DNA of 51,902 nt from Adhaeribacter rhizoryzae (lineage in GTDB: Bacteria; Bacteroidota; Bacteroidia; Cytophagales; Hymenobacteraceae): positions 1 to 51,902 of the forward strand of contig NZ_VWSF01000034.1 in the NCBI RefSeq assembly GCF_008629685.1, written 5' to 3'. A program made the translations under genes and the position numbers. Positions 1 through 7,502 of this stretch are shown here, in pieces. The notes below the pieces were generated by a model. The model did no database searches. It was not told where the DNA came from and saw only the letters and a list, made by a program, of their open reading frames with translations. How positions within the stretch are numbered: the first letter of the stretch is position 1; every line of letters starts with the position of its first letter.

Positions 1-250
1 CTTGCTCTTAGCCGGTAACCAGCACCAGGCGCGGCTGCGGTTTGGCAGGTACGATGCCAACTACGGGGTGTTGTTGCAAGGCGACGGCAAGGGTAAGTTT
101 ACCTATGTGCCGCCAGGGCAGGCCGGGCTGGCCATCAAAGGTGATGTGCGCAGTGTGCTCCAGCTAAATAATACTTTACTCTTCGGCCTCAACCAACAGC
201 CTCTTAAAGCTTTTAAAATAAATTCCGGAAAATTTGAGCGGCCTTTATAA
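1..250 (+). CDS. C-terminal end of a VCBS/ASPIC (CRTAC1-like) repeat protein, partial
   Basis: The frame is open from the left edge to a TAA at 248-250, so only the last 82 or so residues are present and the true start lies outside the window. The visible part reads like the end of a Bacteroidota VCBS/FG-GAP protein with an ASPIC/UnbV-type tail: a 'GVLLQGDGKGKFTYV' stretch followed by a 'GLAIKGDVRSV' stretch. Such proteins are exported beta-propellers, often encoded near glycan-uptake genes. Function cannot be stated from this fragment. The family call rests on short motif resemblance only. Confidence 0.6.
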   Translation, partial: LLLAGNQHQARLRFGRYDANYGVLLQGDGKGKFTYVPPGQAGLAIKGDVRSVLQLNNTLLFGLNQQPLKAFKINSGKFERPL

Positions 251-328
251 ATTGTTTGGAATTTTTCGGTTAAAAACAAAGCCACTTGTAAATACGCATT
301 AAATACAAATTCACTTATTATTAAGCAA

Positions 329-1189
329 ATGAAACACCTATTAATTATAGTAATTTTCTTCAGTGTTGCCGGTTGTGCATCCCAGAAAAATATTGCCACC
401 AATAAATGGATACAACTATTTAACGGCAAAGATTTAAACGACTGGCAAGTAAAAATTACTGGCTATCCGTTGCAGGAAAATTTTGGTAACACTTTCCGGG
501 TGAACGATGGTAAATTGCAGGTGGGGTATGAGCAATACGATAAATTTAATGATCGCTACGGGCATATATTCTATAAGCAGAAATTTTCGGCTTATTTATT
601 AGCTATGGAATATCGGTTTATTGGCGCGCAAGCAAATGGCGGGCCGGGCTGGGCCTTACGCAACAGCGGAGCCATGATTCATTCACAAGAACCTACAACG
701 ATGGGCTTGAAACAGGATTTTCCCATATCAATAGAGGTGCAATTATTGGGCGGCGACGGCCAGCACGAACGCCATACCGCCAATTTATGTACGCCCGGTA
801 CCAATGTAGTAATGAAAGATAAGTTGTTTACGCCTCACTGCATCGATTCTAACTCTAAAACCTTTCACGGCGAACAGTGGGTGCGCGTAGAAATATTAGT
901 TTTAGCCGATTCTATGGTGCAACATATTGCGAACGGCGACACGGTACTAACTTATTATAAACCGCAGATTGGCGGGGGTAACGTAGGGAACTATGATCCG
1001 GCTGTAAAGAAAGATGGGCAGTTGCTGAAAGAAGGATATATCGCGCTGCAAAGCGAAAGTCACCCGGTAGAGTTCCGGAAGGTAGAGCTGTTTAACCTGG
1101 AGCCTTACCTGAAAGATCGGAGAAAATTGCGGCAGGTAATACAACAGCTAGCCGCCGAAAAAAGAGGCTCTACCGCTAACCTTAACTAA
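329..1189 (+). CDS. DUF1080 (3-keto-disaccharide hydrolase-like) lipoprotein
   Basis: A 286-residue exported lipoprotein. Residues 1-16 form a hydrophobic signal ending in the lipobox V-A-G-C with Cys16 as the lipid-attachment site. The mature part opens with 'WIQLFNGKDLNDWQVK', the typical entry strand of the DUF1080 / 3-keto-glucoside hydrolase fold (a concanavalin-like jelly roll). It continues with the expected 'ISIEVQLLGGDG' and, near the end, 'GYIALQSESHPVEFRKVEL'. Family members are envelope-located and some hydrolyse 3-keto-disaccharides; the substrate here is unknown. A second, shorter paralogue lies at 3500-4222 on the other strand. The gene starts 79 bases after the preceding partial gene and may be transcribed with it. 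Confidence 0.85.
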   Translation: MKHLLIIVIFFSVAGCASQKNIATNKWIQLFNGKDLNDWQVKITGYPLQENFGNTFRVNDGKLQVGYEQYDKFNDRYGHIFYKQKFSAYLLAMEYRFIGAQANGGPGWALRNSGAMIHSQEPTTMGLKQDFPISIEVQLLGGDGQHERHTANLCTPGTNVVMKDKLFTPHCIDSNSKTFHGEQWVRVEILVLADSMVQHIANGDTVLTYYKPQIGGGNVGNYDPAVKKDGQLLKEGYIALQSESHPVEFRKVELFNLEPYLKDRRKLRQVIQQLAAEKRGSTANLN

Positions 1190-1218
1190 ACGGGTAGTTT
1201 TTGTAGGGTAAAGCTTCG

Positions 1219-1268
1219 TTTTATACATACAAACAGCAGGAATATTCCTGCTGTTTGTATGTATAAAA
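1219..1268. repeat. Perfect 50-bp palindrome without a loop
   Basis: Bases 1219-1243 are the exact reverse complement of 1244-1268: 25-bp arms, no mismatch, no spacer, centred on AAT|ATT. It lies in the 122-bp gap between the DUF1080 gene and yedK, both on the plus strand. The outer ends are TTTT on the left and AAAA on the right, so no U-tract follows the stem on either strand. A classical intrinsic terminator is therefore not obvious, although an RNA copy would fold into a very stable hairpin. It could be an mRNA-stabilising stem, a cruciform, or a mobile palindrome. Confidence 0.9.
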
Positions 1269-1311
1269 TGCCAATGCACGTATACTATTTATTATTTACC
1301 CAAAATTTGTT

Positions 1312-2022
1312 ATGTGTGGCCGTTACTCTGTTGTTACCAAAAAAATTGCCAAAGATCACCGGCAAGCTGGCCGGTTTGGCGATATTCTGAATGACCCCAA
1401 TTATAATGCAGCGCCATCGCAGCCGTTGCCAGTTATAACGAATACTAATCCGGAGAAAGGAGCTTTTTTATCGTGGGGATTATTACGAGCCTGGGCAACT
1501 ACAGCCAAAACCAACCGCCCCATTAACGCCCGCGCCGAAACCCTCACCCAAAGTCCTATGTTCCGGAACTTAATTGGTCGCAAGCGCTGCCTGGTGCTGG
1601 CCGATGGCTTTTACGAGTGGAAAAAGATTATTCAGGCCCTAAATACGCTATTCGATTTGCCGCAATCTCCGGGAAAAGGAAAAATAATCCGGCAGCCGTA
1701 CCGGTTTACATTGCAAAACGAAGATTTATTTTCTTTTGCCGGCTTATGGGACGAATGGGTAGATAAAAGTACGGGCGAGGTGTTGAAAACATTTACAATT
1801 ATTACCACCGAAGCCAACAAACTGGTTAAAGAAGTACACGAACGTATGCCCGTGATACTTACGCCGGAAGCCGAAGAACTTTGGTTGAATAATGATGAAC
1901 CGGTAAACGACCTTTTAGATTTGTTGCAGCCTTACGATGCTGACCAGATGAAAGCATATCCTGTTTCGGACCTGATAAACTCCCCGGTAAATAATAGCCC
2001 CGAAGTTATCAATTCTTTGTAA
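1312..2022 (+). CDS. yedK: SOS response-associated peptidase / abasic-site processing protein (SRAP, YedK/HMCES family)
   Basis: This protein forms a thiazolidine crosslink through its N-terminal cysteine to abasic sites in single-stranded DNA, shielding them during replication. All signature parts are visible: 'MCGRY' with Cys2, 'NARAET' with Asn72, 'GFYEW' with Glu102, and 'HERMPVIL' with His176. These match the catalytic Cys, Asn, Glu and His of E. coli YedK. Length is 236 residues, normal for the family. The start is fixed because Cys2 must follow Met1. It appears to be a single-gene unit. The perfect palindrome at 1219-1268 lies just upstream. Confidence 0.95.
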   Translation: MCGRYSVVTKKIAKDHRQAGRFGDILNDPNYNAAPSQPLPVITNTNPEKGAFLSWGLLRAWATTAKTNRPINARAETLTQSPMFRNLIGRKRCLVLADGFYEWKKIIQALNTLFDLPQSPGKGKIIRQPYRFTLQNEDLFSFAGLWDEWVDKSTGEVLKTFTIITTEANKLVKEVHERMPVILTPEAEELWLNNDEPVNDLLDLLQPYDADQMKAYPVSDLINSPVNNSPEVINSL

Positions 2023-2150
2023 ATACATAATACCTTAAAAATACATGAATAAATTTTTCTGCCGAAAGGCTGATTTTGTTCTAGTTGGTCGTAAAAGCTT
2101 AGTTATCAATTAATGAAGCTGATTAGCATTTGGATAATTGGAGACAACTG

Positions 2151-2184
2151 CTGCCCTTGCTGCGTGTTTTCACCAGCAAGTAGT
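2151..2184 (-). repeat. 34-bp dispersed hairpin repeat, copy A
   Basis: The reverse complement of 2151-2184 matches 20719-20752 at about 31 of 34 positions. Each copy can fold, with TTGCTG and CAGCAA pairing around a short loop. It lies in the 291-bp gap between yedK and the OmpA-like gene; nothing else convincing is seen in this gap. Confidence 0.65.
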
Positions 2185-2313
2185 CTGTCGGAAGATTTAG
2201 AATTGGCGATGATAACACCGCCAATGGCAGCTTGTTCTGTTTGAAACCGAAATACTAAACAACTTACTATAAAAGTATGTATATCTAACCTTGCCGCACC
2301 TTAACTTATAATT

Positions 2314-3138
2314 ATGAAAAAAATTACCAAGAATTTTACCTACGCCTTGCTGTCTTTGGGTTTATTGGCTACTTCCTGTGTGTCGTCGAAAAAGTACGAA
2401 ACGGCTCTGGCTATTAACCGCGAATTGCAGGCCAACCGCGATGCTTTAAGTAAGGAAAAAGCAGCCTTGGAAGAAGAGCGGAGTACATTAGCCAAAGAAA
2501 AAGCTGCTTTAGAAGAAGAAAAGAATGCCACCGAAAAATCGCTGAAGGCCAATTTGCAAAGCAGTAATCAGCGCGTAAACCAGTTAAGTTCCGACCTGCA
2601 GGCCCAGGAAGACCGCTTGCGCGAAATGCAAAGAATTCTAGCTGAAAAAGACCGGGCGGTAAATGATTTAAAAAACCGGGTAAGTCAGGCTTTGCTGGGC
2701 TTTAAAGCCGGCGACTTAACGGTAAATGTTAAAAACGGTAAAGTATATGTGTCTTTATCAGAACAGTTGTTGTTTAAATCTGGCAGCACCAAGGTAGATC
2801 CTAAAGGTCAGGATGCGCTACAAAAACTTGCTTTTGCTTTGAAAGATCAGCCAGATGTAAACGTACTCATTGAGGGCCACACCGACGATGTGCCCATTGC
2901 CAAAGGTACCGTGGGCATGAAAGATAATTGGGATTTGAGTGTACTCCGTGCCACCGAAATTGCCCGGATAGTAACCAATGCCGGCTTAGCTCCCGAACGG
3001 GTAACGCCTTCCGGGCACTCCAAATACGTGCCAGTGGTGGCTAATACCAACCCCGAAAGCCGACAGCTAAACCGCCGCACCGAAATTATTCTGACCCCTA
3101 AATTAGACGAACTGTTTAAAATTCTGGAGCAGAATTAA
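2314..3138 (+). CDS. OmpA-family lipoprotein with coiled coil
   Basis: A 274-residue envelope protein. The N-terminus is a lipoprotein signal ending in L-A-T-S-C with Cys22 lipidated. Residues about 35-125 form a long charged coiled coil rich in K/E heptads. Residues about 140-265 are an OmpA C-terminal peptidoglycan-binding domain: 'LLFKSGSTKVDPKG', 'VLIEGHTDDVPI', 'NWDLSVLRA' and 'NRRTEIIL'. The usual Asp and Arg that contact diaminopimelate are present in 'GHTDD' and 'LNRRTEI'. It probably tethers the outer membrane to the cell wall. A near-consensus TAACCTTG box lies about 20 bases upstream of the start codon, but no matching -33 box was found. Confidence 0.9.
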   Translation: MKKITKNFTYALLSLGLLATSCVSSKKYETALAINRELQANRDALSKEKAALEEERSTLAKEKAALEEEKNATEKSLKANLQSSNQRVNQLSSDLQAQEDRLREMQRILAEKDRAVNDLKNRVSQALLGFKAGDLTVNVKNGKVYVSLSEQLLFKSGSTKVDPKGQDALQKLAFALKDQPDVNVLIEGHTDDVPIAKGTVGMKDNWDLSVLRATEIARIVTNAGLAPERVTPSGHSKYVPVVANTNPESRQLNRRTEIILTPKLDELFKILEQN

Positions 3139-3295
3139 GTTAATTGGAAAATCAGCCAAAAGGATTTCTTATCAGCGGAAAAGCTTTTTTGATTCATAGG
3201 TAAACTAAAACCAGGTTGACGGAAGATTATTCATCAGCCAGAAGTTTCGTAATTTCCCTGTTTGTTATACCTGCTAATCAGAAATAACAACGTTA

Positions 3296-3407
3296 TAAAA
3301 CGAAACCTACGCTTACGTGTACATGATTGGTCATTCTGAGCTTGTTGAAGTATCTATTACAGTTAGAAAAAAGTAGATTCAGCTATTTCGACAGGCTTAG
3401 CATGACC
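3296..3407 (-). repeat. Dispersed ~110-bp REP/MITE-like element, copy 1
   Basis: The 361-bp gap 3139-3499 holds no gene. Bases 3296-3407, read on the minus strand, align along their length with 33649-33763 on the plus strand. The core 3329-3407 is an imperfect inverted repeat: the left arm GGTCATTCTGAGCTTG pairs with a right arm containing CGACAGGCTTAGCATGACC. A one-sided flank at 3296-3328 is also conserved between the copies. It resembles the palindromic intergenic repeats scattered through many Bacteroidota genomes. Confidence 0.75.
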
Positions 3408-3499
3408 GCAATATTTTGAGCGCAATGCCCAAAGAATAATGGTATAATTTCTGGGATAGAATAAATTTAAGCAGCGACTAAAGGTAGAAGCCCTATTCT

Positions 3500-4222
3500 T
3501 TATAATTCCCGGATTTTAATATTCCGGAAAGCTACCGGGTCGCCGTGGTCTTGCAGGGCCAGGTGGCCGCGGCGGACCTTTGCGTAATCGTGCGTAGCAA
3601 ATTTGCTAGTAGCTAATTGTTCTTGCCAGGCCGGTGAATCAAACGTGTATTCAACTACTTTTTCGCCGTTAAGCCAGTGTTCTACGTGGCCATTATTTAC
3701 TAACATGCGCACCTGGTTCCACTCGCCTGGCTTTCTGGCCGCCAGTTTTGTGGGTGCCTGCATGTCGTAGTTGGCGCCGGTTTGCTGCTTCGCCGTTAAA
3801 GGTACCGGATAATGGTGGTCGTCTATTATCTGAAACTCGGGGCCTGTATGCCAAATGGCGCTGTATTGCGGACTGTCTTGCACGTAAAAGAAAATGCCGC
3901 TGTTGCCTTGCGCGCTTAATAAATATTCTAGGGTTAATTCAAAGTTAGCAAACTGCTCTTCCGAAATAATATCGCCCTGTTTGCCGGGCGTAGTTAAGGC
4001 ACCGTTGCTAGCCTGCCAACCTTTAATATAAGGCTGATTAAAATTACGCCAACCGGCAGTTGTTTGGCCATCAAACAACAATTTCCATCCGGTTAATTTT
4101 TCGGCTTCTGTTAGCTTGTTCATCGTTAGATCGGTATTGTTGGGCGGAATAAATTCTTTTTCGTGCTTACAAGCAGAAGTAAACAGGCAAATCAGGAATA
4201 AGAGCAAAACAGCTAATTTCAC
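3500..4222 (-). CDS. DUF1080 lipoprotein
   Basis: A 240-residue lipoprotein with signal residues 1-18 ending F-T-S-A-C (Cys18). The mature protein has the DUF1080 jelly-roll markers: 'GWKLLFDGQTTAGW', 'FELTLEYLLSAQGNSGIFFYVQ', 'GPEFQIIDD', 'PGEWNQVRMLVNNGHVEHWLNGEKVVEY' and the terminal 'GHLALQDHGDPVAFRNIKIREL'. The last motif is the most typical of the family. It is a divergent paralogue of the gene at 329-1189 and closer to the canonical form of the fold. Likely a periplasmic or surface glycoside-acting enzyme; the substrate is unknown. It is monocistronic as far as can be seen, with repeat-rich DNA downstream. Confidence 0.9.
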   Translation of the reverse strand: MKLAVLLLFLICLFTSACKHEKEFIPPNNTDLTMNKLTEAEKLTGWKLLFDGQTTAGWRNFNQPYIKGWQASNGALTTPGKQGDIISEEQFANFELTLEYLLSAQGNSGIFFYVQDSPQYSAIWHTGPEFQIIDDHHYPVPLTAKQQTGANYDMQAPTKLAARKPGEWNQVRMLVNNGHVEHWLNGEKVVEYTFDSPAWQEQLATSKFATHDYAKVRRGHLALQDHGDPVAFRNIKIREL

Positions 4223-4489
4223 CTTTTACATCATTATAAATTATGGCTAAGCCTGATTAATTGCTCAAGGCGTGCGGTTGTTCACCAAATCATACTACCT
4301 GTTTTTCGCTTATAAGCTTTCTGCATATAAATATATGCTGATCTATATTCAGGTTAAAAGTTTTTGTTTACGAATATTAACAAATAGCTGATGGTTAAAC
4401 CTCCTTAACTTTTACTTCTCCAGGAGAAATTGATATTATAGCCATAGTTAATAAGTATGTAAATATTAAACTGATTATATATTTGCTTC

Positions 4490-4714
4490 ATGAGGCAACC
4501 CTGTACTTTACTTTTATTTATCTTTATCCTGAAAGTGGTTTCTGGTTGCTCTTCAAAAGAAATATTTTACTTTTCGGAACACACCAACAGCGTTAAGCAA
4601 AGTGAGCAGCTACGCGCAACCAATGTAGAGGCTACTCTACCCAAAAGCACCAGTCTGTTAATTTTGGGTCATGTATTTTGTGGCTTTATTTTATCTTTTG
4701 CTGGTGCTTTTTAA
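4490..4714 (+). CDS. Small putative lipoprotein
   Basis: A 74-residue ORF of unknown function. Residues 1-20 look like a lipoprotein signal (hydrophobic core, then V-V-S-G-C with Cys20). The middle is polar, and the last 20 residues are hydrophobic. A TATATTTG box at 4478-4485 lies only 4 bases before the ATG, so transcription could begin at or just after this codon. A different reading of the 3' part gives a more natural membrane helix with a basic tail (from the ATG at 4671, running past 4714), so a frameshift is possible. A hairpin terminator follows at 4731. Confidence 0.4.
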   Translation: MRQPCTLLLFIFILKVVSGCSSKEIFYFSEHTNSVKQSEQLRATNVEATLPKSTSLLILGHVFCGFILSFAGAF

Positions 4715-4730
4715 TGCTTATAAAGCAAAG

Positions 4731-4756
4731 AAAAGGCCGGTATTAGCCGGCCTTTT
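4731..4756. terminator. Bidirectional hairpin terminator
   Basis: Stem AAAAGGCCGG / CCGGCCTTTT with a 6-base loop. It separates the convergent small lipoprotein gene (plus) and acs (minus). The T-run serves the plus direction, and the A-run gives a short U-run in the minus direction. Confidence 0.85.
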
Positions 4757-4786
4757 GTTATGAATATATTACTAAGAGCGTTAAAA

Positions 4787-6685
4787 TTATAAAGCGCCCG
4801 CAATAATTTCGTCAACCACGTTTGGGTCCAGCAGGGTGGAGGTATCTCCGAGGTTAGCTGTTTCGCCTTCGGCTACTTTGCGCAGAATGCGGCGCATAAT
4901 TTTACCCGACCTTGTTTTAGGCAAACCGCTTACAATTTGAATTTTGTCGGGTTTGGCAATTTTACCTATTTCGGCTACCACACTTTCAATAATTTCGTCT
5001 TTTAAATATTGCTCGTTGGTGGGTTCATCGTGGGTGCAGATAACAAAGGCATAAATACCCTGGCCTTTAATGTCGTGCGGATAACCTACTACGGCGCTTT
5101 CTACCACGTGTTTGTTCTGGTTAATGGCATTCTCAATTTCGGCGGTACCAAAGCGGTGCCCCGATACGTTAATAACATCGTCTACGCGGCCAATAATGCG
5201 GTACATGCCATTTTTATCGCGCTTGGCGCCATCGCCGGTAAAATATAAGCCTTTGTAAGTAGCAAAGTAGCTTAGCCGGCAACGTTCGTGGTCGCCGTAG
5301 GTTGTCCGGATCATGCCGGGCCACGGAAACTTCACGCACAAATACCCTTCTACTTCGTTTTCAGTTATTTCTGCACCGTTCTGGTCTACCAGAATGGGTT
5401 GTATACCCGGCAAGGGGTAGCCGGCGTGGCTGGGCTTCAGCGGGCTTACATTAGCCAGCGCCGATATCATAATGCCACCGGTTTCGGTTTGCCACCAGGT
5501 ATCTACCACCGGGCAGCGTTCTTTGCCCACGTGAATGTGGTACCAATGCCAGGCTTCTTCGTTTATGGGTTCACCCACCGAGCCCAACACTTTTAACGAA
5601 TCGAGGCTGTAAGATAAAACGTGATCGAGGCCGGCTGCCATTAACGACCGGATAGCGGTTGGCGCAGTATAAAAAATATTAACGCCGTGCTTATCTATTA
5701 CTTGCCAGAACCGGCCGGCATCCGGAAAAGTAGGAATACCTTCGAACATGAGCGTGGTTGCGCCTGATAAAAGGGGACCGTAGAGGAGGTAGGTGTGGCC
5801 GGTAATCCAGCCAATATCGGCGGTACACCAGTAGACATCGCTTTCCTGATACTGAAAAACGTTGCGGAAAGTATAATCGGAATAAACCATGTAACCGCCG
5901 CAGGTATGCACCACGCCTTTGGGCTTGCCCGTAGAACCGGAGGTGTAGAGAATAAACAGCGGATCTTCCGCATCCATTATTTCGGCGGTACAATCTTTGT
6001 CTACTTTTTTCAGTTCTTCGTGCAACCAAACATCGCGGCCTTCTACCATGTTTACGGCCCAGCCGGTTCGTTCTACCACAATTACTTTTTGTACGCTCGG
6101 GCAACTGGCAATGGCTTCGTCTACTACGCGTTTTACCGGAATTTGCTTAGCTCCGCGGTTCAGGCCATCGGAAGTTAATACCACCGTAGCCTGGGCATCG
6201 TTGATGCGGTCGGCCATGGAAGTGGCCGAGAAGCCCGCGAATATTACCGAATGAACCGCACCTACGCGGGCGCAGGCCAGGACACTAAATGCTAATTCCG
6301 GAATCATAGGCATGTAAATACATACCCGGTCTCCTTTTTTTACGCCGTTATTGCGCAGCACATTGGCCAGCATGCACACTTTCTCGTGTAGTTCGCGGTA
6401 CGTATAGCGCACATAGCGTTCTTTCGGGTCGTTGGGCTCCCAGATTAAGGCTAATTTATTACCGCGGGTTTTTAAATGACGGTCGAGGCAATTTTCGGTA
6501 ATATTTAATTTGCCGTTGATAAACCATTTTACACTGGGTTCTTCAAAATTCCAGTCCAGCACCTTGTCCCATTTTTGCTGCCAGGTAAACTGTTCGGCAA
6601 TATTGGCCCAGAAGTTCTCAGGATTCTGCACACTTTCCTGGTAAGCCTGCTGGTATTCGTCAAAAGATTTAATGGTATAACTCAT
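4787..6685 (-). CDS. acs: Acetyl-CoA synthetase (AMP-forming)
   Basis: Activates acetate with ATP and CoA to acetyl-CoA through acetyl-AMP in the cytosol. The 632-residue length is normal. The N-terminal ACAS_N segment ('FDEYQQAYQESVQNPENFWANIAEQ') is followed by the AMP-binding core with the P-loop 'YTSGSTGKPKG', 'WWQTETGG' and 'YFTGDGAKRDKNGMYRIIGRVDDVINVSGHR'. The C-terminal domain ends with 'LPKTRSGKIMRR', where the Lys near residue 595 is the catalytic and regulatory acetylation site of the family. yjcH and actP lie upstream on the same strand, but an AT-rich ORF and about 800 bases intervene, so acs may need its own promoter here. Confidence 0.97.
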   Translation of the reverse strand: MSYTIKSFDEYQQAYQESVQNPENFWANIAEQFTWQQKWDKVLDWNFEEPSVKWFINGKLNITENCLDRHLKTRGNKLALIWEPNDPKERYVRYTYRELHEKVCMLANVLRNNGVKKGDRVCIYMPMIPELAFSVLACARVGAVHSVIFAGFSATSMADRINDAQATVVLTSDGLNRGAKQIPVKRVVDEAIASCPSVQKVIVVERTGWAVNMVEGRDVWLHEELKKVDKDCTAEIMDAEDPLFILYTSGSTGKPKGVVHTCGGYMVYSDYTFRNVFQYQESDVYWCTADIGWITGHTYLLYGPLLSGATTLMFEGIPTFPDAGRFWQVIDKHGVNIFYTAPTAIRSLMAAGLDHVLSYSLDSLKVLGSVGEPINEEAWHWYHIHVGKERCPVVDTWWQTETGGIMISALANVSPLKPSHAGYPLPGIQPILVDQNGAEITENEVEGYLCVKFPWPGMIRTTYGDHERCRLSYFATYKGLYFTGDGAKRDKNGMYRIIGRVDDVINVSGHRFGTAEIENAINQNKHVVESAVVGYPHDIKGQGIYAFVICTHDEPTNEQYLKDEIIESVVAEIGKIAKPDKIQIVSGLPKTRSGKIMRRILRKVAEGETANLGDTSTLLDPNVVDEIIAGAL

Positions 6686-6839
6686 GGTGGATTCTATAAT
6701 TAAATATTTCTCAATTTCTTTTCAGTTATGAGATGATTCAATTTGATATATATTATGAAAATCTTTATTTAATAATTTTTTTAGTTCTTGCTGAAAACCC
6801 GAACCTAGATTTTTCAAGAAGTTCAGTGTTGTCATTATT

Positions 6840-7370
6840 TCATAACTCTGAATAACTATCAATACCAAAAAAAGGATAAAGTACTCCTGTATCTATATTT
6901 TTATAAACGATTTTCCTAAGCCCTATTTTGGTTGTTCCCATATATTTAACAGGTTCATAATTTCCATATGGGATATCAATCATACCTTTATTTATAGCTA
7001 CTTGAAAAACATCAATATTAGCCAAATCGGATGGAATATTATTATCATTAATTTTCCTTTCAACTGCTAAATATTTGAAAGTTGAACTATTAAGTTTGTT
7101 AGAGTTCTTAATTTTTGCATCTTCTGAAAAATAAAATTTTCTTCGAGGTAAATTTTCTGAGCTCATTAAGTTTTTATAATCTTCTATTGATTGACTTAAT
7201 GTTTTATAATAATTTAAATATGGAATTACTTCAGGGTCATCAATAATTTTGAAGTGGTAATAATTTAAATCGTAATTAATAACATCCAAACCATCTAGTT
7301 CATCCAAATCAACTAAAAAGAATTCAAATGTATCTTTAATACACCATTCTATATAATGTGGGTCACACAT
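6840..7370 (-). CDS. Hypothetical protein, AT-rich, apparently N-terminally decapitated
   Basis: A 176-residue ORF from the first available ATG, visibly richer in A and T than its neighbours and lying between actP and acs. The 26 codons upstream of this ATG are in frame and read like protein, including FGTYKGYEVGIVF running straight into 'MCDPHYIEWCI'. That FG-x-Y-K-G ... DP-x-Y-I-x-W pattern resembles the DUF3820/ExoX-tail type of motif. An in-frame TAA at 7449-7451 closes the frame, and no ATG, GTG or TTG lies between it and 7370. Either the gene lost its start or translation starts inside a conserved motif. Function unknown. Likely acquired or decaying. Confidence 0.5.
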   Translation of the reverse strand: MCDPHYIEWCIKDTFEFFLVDLDELDGLDVINYDLNYYHFKIIDDPEVIPYLNYYKTLSQSIEDYKNLMSSENLPRRKFYFSEDAKIKNSNKLNSSTFKYLAVERKINDNNIPSDLANIDVFQVAINKGMIDIPYGNYEPVKYMGTTKIGLRKIVYKNIDTGVLYPFFGIDSYSEL

Positions 7371-7502
7371 AAAAACAATTCCAACTTCGTATCCTTTATA
7401 AGTTCCAAAATCAAATCTAGAAAATCTATCATAGAATGTGTATTTTACTTAAGGAAGAATTTAAGCAAAAAAATCAAACCTCTTTAAAATAGCTTTTTTC
7501 AT

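Noticed and set aside
2113-2244. A 43-residue plus-strand frame starting at 2113 with Cys-Cys pairs
   Set aside because: It runs across the dispersed 34-bp repeat, so its Cys pairs come from repeat sequence; no independent sign of coding.
5795-6178. Long frames on the strand opposite acs
   Set aside because: They are shadows of the strongly biased acs codons; the acs protein is unmistakable on the other strand.
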